From NCBI RefSeq assembly GCF_016278365.1, contig NZ_JADQBZ010000005.1, positions 186,001 through 250,000 on the forward strand: 64,000 bases of DNA, read 5' to 3'. Below, in pieces: positions 12,990 to 21,103 of the stretch. The stretch is from Methanolobus sp. GTDB lineage: Archaea > Halobacteriota > Methanosarcinia > Methanosarcinales > Methanosarcinaceae. A program made the translations under genes and the position numbers. Under the pieces are notes generated by a model. The model was not told the origin of the DNA and made no database searches. It worked only from the letters and a program-made list of their open reading frames with translations. The first letter of the stretch is position 1; each line of letters opens with the position of its first letter.

Positions 12990-13775
12990 TTAAATTTTAT
13001 CCACTGGGATGGATTGCTGCCTGTAATGCTCAAAAAGATCCTTGCCCCATTTGGTGGCACTCTGACTGGAAAATGTTATCTGTTTAAAATTGTATTCGTT
13101 TTCACATGAGAGCATCCTGAACTTGAGGCAGTGGCCATTTTGGGCGGATGACACAACTTCTATCTCATGAGGGTATCTGTAAAATTTCGACTGCAGGGAG
13201 CCTGCGAGTCTTTCAAGGTCCTGGGGTTTGTGTTGCAGGATGTGATCATATAGTTTAGCGGAAAAGATGACTGAAACATCCACTCCATTATCATTCAACT
13301 CTGCAAGCGTTTTCGCAGATTCCGGAAAGAGGGAAGAGGCGATGAGATGAAGAAATGCGGAATCCTTGGTCTGATCAATGAACTCTTTATTGGGTTCGTA
13401 TATTTCCACAGGAGGTGGATGGATGACTTTACCAGGTCCCAGTTCTTCCAGCCGGGACAATAAATGGCCGGGAATGAAATCCAGTTTATGGTTACTGAAG
13501 TAGCTCCCATTCTGAATGACTATCTCCAGCTTGTCAAGCAGGGGAACCATTTGCTCGACCACCAGCTTCCCTATTGCCGTTAACGCATATCCGCCATCAT
13601 AAGCACAAACCAGGTGCTTTCCCTCCAGCACCTGTAACTGTGGAAGCAAAGCCTGCGAGTCCGTAGCTAAACATTCTGACAAGGCATCCGCTTCCTTTGG
13701 ACTATGCCTTAAAAGTAGAAGTATGTCGGTTGCATCTTCCATCTCTGTTATGGTTTTTATCAATGATTGATCCAT
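12990..13775 (-). CDS. FilR1-family winged-helix transcriptional regulator
   Basis: 261 residues: an N-terminal winged helix (about 1-90) and the methanogen-specific middle domain once called DUF1724 and now FilR1_middle. The signature HKLDFIPGHLLSRLEEL recurs in three other proteins of this window (starting 53274, 54294 and 57966). Family members regulate methanogenesis-related and methyltransferase genes in Methanosarcinales. This copy is more diverged than the 53-58 kb trio and stands alone. It is transcribed away from the Fic region, and its target is unknown. Confidence 0.8.
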   Translation of the reverse strand: MDQSLIKTITEMEDATDILLLLRHSPKEADALSECLATDSQALLPQLQVLEGKHLVCAYDGGYALTAIGKLVVEQMVPLLDKLEIVIQNGSYFSNHKLDFIPGHLLSRLEELGPGKVIHPPPVEIYEPNKEFIDQTKDSAFLHLIASSLFPESAKTLAELNDNGVDVSVIFSAKLYDHILQHKPQDLERLAGSLQSKFYRYPHEIEVVSSAQNGHCLKFRMLSCENEYNFKQITFSSQSATKWGKDLFEHYRQQSIPVDKI

Positions 13776-14075
13776 GTGGGCACTTCCTTGATCGAAGTCA
13801 GTGCATTACCTGAATAAAATCAATATATGCTTTTGTAAAAGAAGCCAATTAAACCAAGTAGCGCAAATAATATTCCTATTATGTGCCTACTATGTGCTGT
13901 TATATATACATTTTCTTATTGATTTACTTTTAAGCCTTGCACAAATGTACGGACTTTTGAACATCTGGGACCTTTTAAGTCTCTGGAAAATTCAATGGTC
14001 CTGTTACTACAGTTCAACTAAGATTGTTGTGATAATTTAGAGGTGGTTAAAGAGCAAAATAGAGTTTATCTTTCC

Positions 14076-14120
14076 TAAAACATAGTGTTCATTAATGCTA
14101 TGCCACACGCAAAAGAAACC
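14076..14120. repeat. Left member of a 45-bp direct repeat flanking the Fic gene
   Basis: This stretch reappears in the same orientation at 15940-15984 with about six differences, the shared core being GCTATGCCACACGCAAAA. Within each copy CATAG and CTATG form a short inverted repeat. The pair brackets the Fic gene and its operators. It may mark an old insertion unit. Confidence 0.6.
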
Positions 14121-14234
14121 CTGGTTAGTGGACTTACTGGTCGACCACTGAAATGACATACCTACGGAGTTCCAGGACCGTCTGGGATTAAAGCCCGGGC
14201 TGGTGAGAGGCTGAAGCAGTATGTGCCCCGGCAG

Positions 14235-14322
14235 TACCAATATCTACCAATATATACCAAATTGGTAGTAACGCTTTTATTTCAATAACTACCAATATCT
14301 ACCTAAAAGTAACGGATTGGTA
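14235..14322. promoter_or_regulatory. TACCAAT operator cluster upstream of fic
   Basis: TACCAA begins at 14235, 14245 and 14255, an exact 10-bp period. The inverse ATTGGTA follows at 14261-14267, then TACCAAT at 14290 and ATTGGTA at 14316-14322, ending three bases before the Fic start codon. Helical phasing on one DNA face suggests cooperative binding by a regulator, possibly the Fic protein's own C-terminal winged helix. Confidence 0.55.
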
Positions 14323-14325
14323 GTT

Positions 14326-15621
14326 ATGAAGATACCACAGAAGGCGCCTGATATGTGGGAGATAGTCGGGAAGCATCCTGAGATGCTCCACATGTTTGTT
14401 GATCCGCAGATGCAGGAAATGGTTGCAAAGTACAACCGGGAATATATACACTGGGAAGAGCTCCGGCACCGCAAACTACCTGTGGAGGCCGAACAAATGT
14501 GGGCTCTGATCAAAAGCGCAAGGACACTGCAAGCCAGACGTGTCGAGTTTGGAGAGTGGACCTTCCGGTATGTCTTATCCGGTGATACGCTCAGGAGATT
14601 GCACCTGCTGGACACAAAAGGCGCCGGATATCTTGAAAGCGGGCCAGGAGGTGTGAGTGCTGCGGACAGGAAGCGGTACATTCTTAACTCGCTCATGGAA
14701 GAAGCCATCGCATCAAGCCAGCTGGAAGGAGCCGCAACCACACGGGAAGCAGCCAAGAAAATGCTGCGTCAGGAGCGAAAACCCAGGGACTACTCTGAAA
14801 AGATGATCCTCAATGGCTATCAGACAATGTGCAGGATAGCACAGATGAAAACAAAGTCCATTGATATGGAAACACTGCTTGAGATCCATAGGGAGATCAC
14901 ACACGACACGCTTGAAGATCCCGAACATGAAGGCAGGTTCAGGGATAACAACGAGATTGTCGTGGCTGATCCTCATGATGGCAGCAAGATCTATCATATC
15001 CCGCCTGACTACCGGAAAATCCCCTCGCTCATGGAAGAGTTCTGCATGTTCGCCAGCAACGATGAAGAGGATTTCATCCATCCCCTCATCAAAGGCATTA
15101 TACTCCACTTCCTGATAGGTTATATCCACCCCTTCACCGATGGTAATGGGCGGTCTGCAAGGTCGATCTTCTACTGGTACATGCTCAGCCGGGGTTACTG
15201 GCTCTTTGAGTACATGCCGATATCCAGGATACTGCTGCGCTCCAAAACAAGTTATTCACTGGCCTATCTGTATACGGAAACCGATGAGAATGACCTTACA
15301 TACTTCATAAACTACAACCTCTCAGCAATAGAAAAGGCATTGAATGATCTCGAGGAGTATATCGCTCTAAAAAAGCAGGAGAATTATGATACAATGCACA
15401 TCATCGAAGCCTCTGAGAACCTGAATCTCAGACAGGCCGGCATACTCAAGAACCTGCTCAAAGAACCTGACAGGTATTTCTCAATTGCTGAGATCAAAGG
15501 AAAGTACAATGTTGCCTATGACACTGCAAGGACCGATATGCAACATCTCGTCAAACTGGGATATGTCCAGAGAATAGAAAGAGGCAAGAGTTATATGTAC
15601 AGGTATAAAGGAGTGAAATGA
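14326..15621 (+). CDS. Fic family AMP-transferase with inhibitory motif and winged-helix tail
   Basis: 431 residues. An N-terminal Fic_N-like region precedes an inhibitory-helix motif S130-S-Q-L-E134-G135 that fits the class II pattern (S/T)xxxE(G/N). The catalytic loop is H268-PFTDGNGR, followed by SAR, the full Fic signature. About 350-431 looks like a winged helix (LKNLLKEPDRYFSIAEIKGKYN...). Such proteins transfer AMP or another nucleotide to target proteins and are restrained by the inhibitory Glu. The ATG at 14326 is used because the upstream TTG lies inside the operator repeats. No antitoxin gene is adjacent. Confidence 0.85.
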   Translation: MKIPQKAPDMWEIVGKHPEMLHMFVDPQMQEMVAKYNREYIHWEELRHRKLPVEAEQMWALIKSARTLQARRVEFGEWTFRYVLSGDTLRRLHLLDTKGAGYLESGPGGVSAADRKRYILNSLMEEAIASSQLEGAATTREAAKKMLRQERKPRDYSEKMILNGYQTMCRIAQMKTKSIDMETLLEIHREITHDTLEDPEHEGRFRDNNEIVVADPHDGSKIYHIPPDYRKIPSLMEEFCMFASNDEEDFIHPLIKGIILHFLIGYIHPFTDGNGRSARSIFYWYMLSRGYWLFEYMPISRILLRSKTSYSLAYLYTETDENDLTYFINYNLSAIEKALNDLEEYIALKKQENYDTMHIIEASENLNLRQAGILKNLLKEPDRYFSIAEIKGKYNVAYDTARTDMQHLVKLGYVQRIERGKSYMYRYKGVK

Positions 15622-15628
15622 GGAATTG

Positions 15629-15667
15629 AATACCAATAAATACCAATTTGTACTGGATTGGTAGTAA
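15629..15667. repeat. TACCAAT / ATTGGTA repeats downstream of fic
   Basis: Two TACCAAT copies and one inverted ATTGGTA follow the fic stop codon within 50 bases, matching the motif upstream of the gene. No promoter or gene begins here, so the site may help looping or be a remnant of duplication. Confidence 0.5.
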
Positions 15668-15756
15668 AAACCTCTATGAGGTTACCCAATTAGAATTATA
15701 ATTTAAAAGTCTATTTCCTTTTTCATTAAGACTACCTGTTTTTCAAACAACTGCCT

Positions 15757-15856
15757 AGACACGGATTTACAGGATTAACACGGATTTGCAAGGACAATAG
15801 ACTTTAAACCCCGCAAAAAATGAGATCCGTGTAAATCCCGTGTTAATCAGTGTCTG
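15757..15856. repeat. Imperfect long inverted repeat (ACACGGATTTAC type)
   Basis: The left arm 15757-15786 (contains ACACGGATTTACAGGATTAA) is nearly complementary to the right arm ending at 15856 (contains CCGTGTAAATCCCGTGTTAA), with one small indel and a spacer of about 35 bases. No ORF crosses it. The arms resemble dispersed repeats of the form GTGTTAATC/GATTAACAC that I associate with many microbial genomes; that link is from memory. Confidence 0.55.
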
Positions 15857-15939
15857 AAAATATCAATAAAAACGATCTAACAATTGCAAGTTAAGGATGA
15901 TAAGACCGTCTGAATATCTAAGGCACGCCATTGCTAGTC

Positions 15940-15984
15940 TAAAACATAGCGTCCATTGATGCTATGCCACACGCAAAATAAGCC
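15940..15984. repeat. Right member of the 45-bp direct repeat flanking the Fic gene
   Basis: Same orientation as the copy at 14076-14120, sharing TAAAACATAG at the left and GCTATGCCACACGCAAAA in the core. The two copies are 1,864 bases apart and enclose fic and its flanking TACCAAT motifs. Confidence 0.6.
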
Positions 15985-16089
15985 AAGTTTCATTATCTGG
16001 AATTCATTCTCCCATCAAGTTGCGGCACTCTCTGGAGTTATGTAAAAAAGATAAAAGAATGACGCACGAGGCGTCATAAGTATTTATAT

Positions 16090-16587
16090 TTAGAACCTGA
16101 CGTTCATGTCTGCAATCATCTGCTGGCTTGAAACATCGACAACTTTGACGTTGACTGTGTCACCGGTTGTGGCGATGTCGTCATCAACAGCAGTGGTGTT
16201 CTTGAATGTATCTACATAATATTTATCAGTGCTGTTGAACCAAGACACATACATTACGTTACCTGCATTAAATGTTGAGTTAGCTGGAGTAACTACGAGT
16301 TCAGCTACTGTTCCATCAACGACAACTCTGGTGTTAGCAGGTTGCAATACAAGTTCGCCGCCACCCTGATGTTCTATTTTAATCACGGAAAATGTGTATG
16401 AACCATCAGTAATTGTTGCAGAACTTGCTCTCAAGCTCGCCTGCGGTGCCTGCTCTGGTGGTCCCATGCCGAATACGAATGCAGCAATGACTGCTGCTAA
16501 GATGACAGTAATTGCGACCATCAGGATTACACCGATGACCGGGGATACTGCATCCTCTTCCTTAAGGAATTGGTTTGATTTGCTCAT
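16090..16587 (-). CDS. Type IV pilin-like secreted protein (archaeal pilin N-terminal domain)
   Basis: 165 residues from the ATG preceded by AGAGG. A further ATG 21 bases upstream is less likely. The N terminus is a class III prepilin signal: a charged leader, then EDAVSPVIGVILMVAITVIL, the hydrophobic helix shared by archaeal pilins (formerly DUF1628). The remaining 110 residues are beta-rich and extracellular, with several N-x-S/T sites. It would be processed by a PibD/EppA-type peptidase and assembled into an adhesion pilus or other surface filament. It follows a small charged protein by about 25 bp, probably in one transcript. Confidence 0.85.
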   Translation of the reverse strand: MSKSNQFLKEEDAVSPVIGVILMVAITVILAAVIAAFVFGMGPPEQAPQASLRASSATITDGSYTFSVIKIEHQGGGELVLQPANTRVVVDGTVAELVVTPANSTFNAGNVMYVSWFNSTDKYYVDTFKNTTAVDDDIATTGDTVNVKVVDVSSQQMIADMNVRF

Positions 16588-16612
16588 ATATGTTCCTCTC
16601 TCATTCAAAAGT

Positions 16613-16819
16613 CTACACTTTCTTTTGCTTCTTTTTCTGGACTACTTTTTCAAGCTTCTTAGCCCACATTTTATCGTCGAGGTTAGTATACTCACACTCG
16701 AGATAATGTTGCACTGCTATACTCAGCGCTTCTTTCGTTGAGGACTCATTGCACTTCTTTTTTAGAGCTGCAAGCTCATCCTCGGTGAGTACAGTTTGTG
16801 CATGTACAATTTTTACCAT
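16613..16819 (-). CDS. Small basic protein (DUF5371-like), upstream of the pilin gene
   Basis: 68 residues beginning MVKIVHAQTVLTEDELAALK and ending in a Lys-rich tail. The first 45 residues read like a beta strand plus two helices, compatible with a ribbon-helix-helix-type regulator. I connect it to a methanogen family of unknown function (DUF5371) only tentatively. It is the first gene of the pilin operon. TATATATAG at about 16899-16907 on this strand is the likely TATA box, giving a leader of roughly 60 bases. Confidence 0.6.
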   Translation of the reverse strand: MVKIVHAQTVLTEDELAALKKKCNESSTKEALSIAVQHYLECEYTNLDDKMWAKKLEKVVQKKKQKKV

Positions 16820-16991
16820 TGTATATCGCCTAGTGTTCGACTTTGACTCATCTGACGGGCATTTCTGCCAATCTCATCATTATTATAATAATATCTTTTC
16901 TATATATACTTTTTTAATATAAATTTGCTGTTGCAGCCTGATATGGCTACTGCAGCTTTATTTTATATTAGTCAGCATACATTTCGGGCAG

Positions 16992-17026
16992 GGATGGCGC
17001 ATCAGGATGTGCCAGATGCTTCATCC
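16992..17026. other. Nested 5+5 bp hairpin with 2x2 internal loop
   Basis: GGATG 16992-16996 and GCATC 16999-17003 pair with GATGC 17015-17019 and CATCC 17022-17026. This gives a 10-bp stem interrupted by a 2x2 loop and capped by 11 bases. It lies between the divergent pilin operon and the ACT-domain gene; its strand and role are unknown. Confidence 0.4.
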
Positions 17027-17056
17027 GACTAATCTCACATATATGAGCATTAAAAT

Positions 17057-17080
17057 TAGTATCATTAATACTATATATAG
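17057..17080. promoter_or_regulatory. Inverted repeat overlapping a TATA-like box
   Basis: TAGTAT (17057-17062) and ATACTA (17068-17073) form an exact 6-bp inverted repeat with a 5-base spacer, running into CTATATATAG. It could be an operator-promoter for the ACT-domain gene 190 bases downstream. Confidence 0.35.
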
Positions 17081-17266
17081 TGTGCTGAATTCCTTCTCGC
17101 TTTAAACCGTCCGGAGATATCATATTCATAGAAGTATCGCAATTATCATCGAAAGTTCAGGACCGTTGGGAATTTGTTGAAAAATAGCTCATTTATAGGC
17201 AAAATCAAAATATGACCTCCTATATTATACATGCAAACATCACTTACATTCTTAAAAGGTAAGATC

Positions 17267-17545
17267 ATGGTCCCAAGTCGTTTCGTAATAACAGTCATAG
17301 GTATCGACAAGGTCGGTATTGTAGCAGGCATCACACGGGTGATGGCGGATTTCAACGTCAATATCGTTGACATCAGCCAGACGATCATGCAGTCCCTGTT
17401 CACAATGATAATGCTCGCAGAGATAAAAGAAGATAACTTCGACCTCTCATCTTTCCAGAAAGCCATGGCAGCTAAAGGGCATGAGTTCGGGGTCGAGGTC
17501 AAAGTGCAACATGAGGACACTTTCCGCTTCATGCACAGGATATAA
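17267..17545 (+). CDS. ACT-domain regulatory protein (UPF0237 type)
   Basis: 92 residues, essentially one or two ACT-like units: FVITVIGIDKVGIVAGITRVMADFNVNIVDI is the classic beta-alpha-beta ligand-binding start. Start chosen at the ATG preceded by AAAGGTAAG; an upstream ATG would add 12 residues. Single ACT proteins of this family sit next to UPF0210 proteins in many bacteria and archaea, and the same pairing occurs here with a 16-bp gap. It probably binds an amino acid, but its partner enzyme is unknown. Confidence 0.85.
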   Translation: MVPSRFVITVIGIDKVGIVAGITRVMADFNVNIVDISQTIMQSLFTMIMLAEIKEDNFDLSSFQKAMAAKGHEFGVEVKVQHEDTFRFMHRI

Positions 17546-17561
17546 GCCCGGAGGCCTTTGA

Positions 17562-18923
17562 ATGCTGATCCATCCCGAAGAGATCCTTGAGACCATCAAA
17601 ATGGTGACCAATGAGAACCTTGACATCAGGACCGTCACCATGGGCATAAGCATGCGCGACTGCTGCCATCCCGATATCGACACTTTCAACGAGAACATCT
17701 ATGAAAAGATAACCACCTGCGCAAAAGACCTGGTAAAGACCACCGACGATGTGCAGAGCCTCTACGGTATTCCTATCATCAACAAAAGGATATCCGTAAC
17801 TCCCATCGCCATCGTTGCGGAAAGCTGCAAAGAGCCGGACCTCACCTCCGTTGCCCGGACACTGGACAGGGCTGCCCACGACGTAGGCATAGACTTCATA
17901 GGTGGGTTCAGTGCCCTTGTACAGAAAGGCATGACTCCGGGCGACCTGCGGCTCATTAACTCAGTCCCCCAGGCACTGGCAAGCACAAAGAAAGTCTGCT
18001 CGTCCATTAATGTCGCCACAACAAAGGCCGGCATAAACATGGACGCTGTGGCCCTCATGGGCAGGGTGATAAAGGAAACCGCCCACCTTACCCGCGACCA
18101 GGGGGGTATCGGTTGCGCTAAGTTCGTGGTCTTTGCAAACGCGCCCGACGACAATCCCTTCATGGCAGGAGCTTTCCACGGCATAGGTGAGCCCGAGTGC
18201 ACCATCAATGTCGGTGTCAGCGGCCCCGGAGTGGTCAACTCGGCCGTGCGCGCCCTGGAGAACCCTTCACTTGGCGACATCTCGGAGTGCATCAAGAAGA
18301 CCGCATTCAAGATAACCCGCGTAGGAGAGGTCATCGGCAAAGAGGTCGCCCGGCGCCTCAACGCAAAGTTTGGCGTTCTTGACCTGTCCCTGGCCCCGAC
18401 GCCAGCCATCGGTGACAGTGTCGCCGCAATACTTGAGGCCATGGGTCTGGAAAGTTGCGGCACCCACGGCACAACTGCCGCACTCGCACTCCTCAACGAT
18501 GCTGTCAAAAAAGGCGGCTCTATGGCCTCCTCCTCTGTCGGGGGCTTAAGCGGGGCCTTCATCCCGGTAAGCGAGGACGCAGGCATGATAGACGCAGTAT
18601 TACGTGGCTCCCTCAGCCTTGATAAGCTTGAGGCGATGACCAGCGTATGCTCGGTAGGGCTTGACATGATAGCTATCCCCGGTGACACTCCTGCATCCAC
18701 GATCTCTGCCATAATCGCAGATGAGATGGCCATTGGCATGATAAATAAGAAAACAACGGCTGTAAGGCTCATCCCCGTCCCGGGTAAGACCGTGGGTGAC
18801 ATGGTCGAGTTCGGTGGCCTGCTTGGCAGGGCCCCTGTCATGCCTGTGAACAGGTACAGTTCCGAGAAATTCATCGCAAGGGGCGGCAGGATCCCCGCAC
18901 CCATACAGGCGCTGACAAACTGA
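17562..18923 (+). CDS. UPF0210 / PFL-like (DUF711) protein
   Basis: 453 residues, the normal length for UPF0210. Conserved stretches include [14 protein letters not shown], the [18 protein letters not shown] segment and [13 protein letters not shown]. Family members fold like pyruvate formate-lyase/ribonucleotide-reductase barrels and are structurally known, but I know of no established reaction. GGAGG lies seven bases before the ATG. Coupled to the ACT protein upstream, it is likely amino-acid regulated. Codon use is more GC-rich than the surrounding intergenic DNA, which suggests a well-expressed core gene. Confidence 0.85.
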   Translation: MLIHPEEILETIKMVTNENLDIRTVTMGISMRDCCHPDIDTFNENIYEKITTCAKDLVKTTDDVQSLYGIPIINKRISVTPIAIVAESCKEPDLTSVARTLDRAAHDVGIDFIGGFSALVQKGMTPGDLRLINSVPQALASTKKVCSSINVATTKAGINMDAVALMGRVIKETAHLTRDQGGIGCAKFVVFANAPDDNPFMAGAFHGIGEPECTINVGVSGPGVVNSAVRALENPSLGDISECIKKTAFKITRVGEVIGKEVARRLNAKFGVLDLSLAPTPAIGDSVAAILEAMGLESCGTHGTTAALALLNDAVKKGGSMASSSVGGLSGAFIPVSEDAGMIDAVLRGSLSLDKLEAMTSVCSVGLDMIAIPGDTPASTISAIIADEMAIGMINKKTTAVRLIPVPGKTVGDMVEFGGLLGRAPVMPVNRYSSEKFIARGGRIPAPIQALTN

Positions 18924-18996
18924 TGGCAATTCTTCCACAGTTTCAGATAGCCATCAGTCAGACCGGCGGCCGGGCAGGATATATTCAGGAGTTGCC

Positions 18997-19506
18997 ATGA
19001 TAATAACGCTGATAGGAATGCCGGGCGCCGGGAAAAGTTCTGTCGGGAAAAGGCTTGCACGCCTCACGGGGTATGCCTTTATCGACACTGACAATCTGAT
19101 CATCCACGCAGCAGGCTCCCTGCTCCAGAAAATTGTGGATGAGCAAGGTGACATGGCGCTCATAGGTGTTGAGGAGCAGAGTATTCTTGGCCTTCAGTTA
19201 AAGGGCAACAGTATCATTGCAACAGGTGGAAGTGTGGTCTACTCCGAAAAAGCAATGCAATTCCTCAAAGCAAACTCGGTCGTTGTTTACCTCGACGTAC
19301 CCTTCGAGACCATCGCCCGAAGGCTTTCCAATATTGATACAAGGGGCGTTGTAGGTCTCAAGGGCAAGGGCCTGCGGGAACTCTACCGGGAGCGTACAGG
19401 ACTTTACACATTTTATGCCGATATGACCGTCAAGGTCGGTGCCAGGGATAAAGTGCAGGATGTAGTAACCCGGATTTGGGAAAAGGTACAGGATAAGAAA
19501 CTCTGA
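18997..19506 (+). CDS. Shikimate-kinase-like P-loop kinase (AroK fold)
   Basis: 169 residues with Walker A GMPGAGKSS (residues 7-15), a DTD-type motif (FIDTDNLI), an ATGGS strand and a lid region (ELYRERTGLYTFYADM) arranged as in AroK. Archaea generally use a GHMP-type shikimate kinase, so the substrate may differ. The position where AroK has a shikimate-binding Arg (EGFRRLE-like) reads GDMALIGVEE here, without Arg. I therefore call it shikimate-kinase-like only. It follows the UPF0210 gene by 73 bp on the same strand. Confidence 0.65.
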   Translation: MIITLIGMPGAGKSSVGKRLARLTGYAFIDTDNLIIHAAGSLLQKIVDEQGDMALIGVEEQSILGLQLKGNSIIATGGSVVYSEKAMQFLKANSVVVYLDVPFETIARRLSNIDTRGVVGLKGKGLRELYRERTGLYTFYADMTVKVGARDKVQDVVTRIWEKVQDKKL

Positions 19507-19708
19507 ATCTCCTATGCTTGCACCTCACAATATTCCTCTACAAAGATATACTACCTGGGGATCGTTTCCCTACTCTCTGTGGCCTTGTTGATGTCTGGCA
19601 TCTTTGGGGAAAATGATTCGGACCCACGATATTAAAAAGAGTAGTAGGTCCTTTACACTCGACACAAACAAGTTGTCTCTGTCGACAAATGTGCAGCGAT
19701 TATCCCTT

Positions 19709-20116
19709 TTAGATATTTTCAGTACCTTCTTTGGATGACATGTCAAAAGCAGGCACATATGGCTTTATGTCGATTACCGGTGTTTCATCCAGTGCATCAA
19801 GACCTTTGACCACCAGCTCTCTTCCTCTTCTTTCGATTAATTCTGCAACGGTAACTCCGATAGGGCTTGGCCTTCCCGGGGTCCTTGAGGCAAAGACACC
19901 TTTCACCCCTCCCACTCTTCTCTCTGCTATTAGCTCATATCCTTCTGACCTGTCAAAATAGAAAATCACCTGGATGTGTTTGTTTTCTTCAATTCTATAC
20001 AGGCCGTCCTCATACTCCTCATTGACCACTATCACACTTATTGCCTTGCGCATCTCTTCCGGGTTTGCCGGTTCACTGAATGAGCTTTTTATCCTGCCTA
20101 TGCATTGTACTTCCAT
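19709..20116 (-). CDS. trmO: TrmO-type tRNA m6t6A37 methyltransferase
   Basis: 135 residues. Family motifs are visible: the N-terminal CIGRIKSSF, HIQVIFYFDRSEGYELIAERR, GVFASRTPGRPSPIGVTVAEL and the C-terminal VIDIKPYVPAFD. The TsaA/TrmO fold uses S-adenosylmethionine to methylate t6A37 of tRNA-Thr in bacteria, and archaeal members are taken to act similarly. The ATG at 20116 follows TAAAGGTGG; a GTG nine bases upstream lies inside that Shine-Dalgarno sequence and was rejected. Confidence 0.85.
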   Translation of the reverse strand: MEVQCIGRIKSSFSEPANPEEMRKAISVIVVNEEYEDGLYRIEENKHIQVIFYFDRSEGYELIAERRVGGVKGVFASRTPGRPSPIGVTVAELIERRGRELVVKGLDALDETPVIDIKPYVPAFDMSSKEGTENI

Positions 20117-20219
20117 TTTTACCACCTTTATTTATTACTTACACGTCACTCTTTTTTGGTACGGATGGAATATGAGGGGATACCTGGAAGAAAAATCGGA
20201 CTTGCCGCTATTAATTCTC

Positions 20220-21056
20220 CTATGTGCGCCACCACATCTTCACCCTGGTGGAGCTTGCATCGTAGATATAGCCCCCGTTCTCCCTTTTAAGATTCTCTTT
20301 CAGGTAGTGCTCAAGTATTGCTTTCTGCTTGTTGTCTGCAAGTGAGAAATGGTTTGATAGCTGCTCTACTGCTTCATCAAGGGAGGAGTATGTTTCTGTG
20401 CGCCCAAGTTTGAAAGTTTCCACATCGGGATAAATACTCATGTTGTACAGTACATTGTAAAGCACATCGCACTTCGGCGTTATATGGTATTCAGTTCCAT
20501 GAAGCTGTGGCCATATTTTCCTGGAATGTATATCCCATGATGTCTCACCGGCAAACCAGTAGAGATAGATGTATCCACAGGATACTGCCTGCATGTCCTC
20601 TATGGCCTTTCGGATGTTCGGCATCCCTAAGGAAAATGATGCGATTATCACGTCATAAGGTCCATCAAGGTCCTGCGAAATATCGATATCTTCCCATTTC
20701 TTCTTAACAACTGAGATATTGTCGCACCCATATTCGGCCATGTTCTCCTCAAGAACCTCTATCATGCCTTTTGAAGGCTCAACAGCAGTTACGGATCTTA
20801 CCTTCTCTGCAAGCGGGATTGCGAGTGTTCCGGGGCCAGCTCCAATATCCAGGACTCTGGAGTGTGGTGTGATGTGTAGGGATCTGATGGTTTCCCGGGA
20901 CCTTTTCTGGTTATCTCTTTGTGACATTTCCCAAAATCTTTTCGCACTCTCCTTTTCTTCCCATATGGATGCGCACTCTTTCCTGTTACTGCACTGCTGA
21001 TGCCTTTTCATCTGCTCTATCCAGACATCATTCCAATCAATATTCTGAGAATTCAT
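20220..21056 (-). CDS. Class I SAM-dependent methyltransferase linked to a metal-chelate ABC importer
   Basis: 278 residues. Rossmann-fold methyltransferase motifs: VLDIGAGPGTLAIPLAEKV (motif I, near residue 68), VEPSKGMIEVL (post-I Asp/Glu) and VIIASFSLGMPNI. The N terminus has a Cys-containing segment (QQCSNRKECASIWEEKESAKRFWE). It lies 47 bp downstream of the ABC ATPase gene and is probably the last gene of the operon SBP-permease-ATPase-methyltransferase. That position suggests it acts on the imported compound or a metallophore; the substrate is unknown. Confidence 0.75.
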   Translation of the reverse strand: MNSQNIDWNDVWIEQMKRHQQCSNRKECASIWEEKESAKRFWEMSQRDNQKRSRETIRSLHITPHSRVLDIGAGPGTLAIPLAEKVRSVTAVEPSKGMIEVLEENMAEYGCDNISVVKKKWEDIDISQDLDGPYDVIIASFSLGMPNIRKAIEDMQAVSCGYIYLYWFAGETSWDIHSRKIWPQLHGTEYHITPKCDVLYNVLYNMSIYPDVETFKLGRTETYSSLDEAVEQLSNHFSLADNKQKAILEHYLKENLKRENGGYIYDASSTRVKMWWRT

Positions 21057-21103
21057 GGTGTTCCTCCTGAATCTTTATTTGCATGGGGTCATGTGGCCGG
21101 ATC

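Noticed and set aside
13801-14040. 79-codon hydrophobic + strand ORF
   Set aside because: No ribosome-binding site, strongly AT-rich and irregular; looks like chance translation of intergenic DNA.
17762-19060. 432-codon minus-strand ORF over UPF0210
   Set aside because: A long antisense frame produced by the GC-rich codon pattern of the sense gene; the sense protein has clear family motifs.
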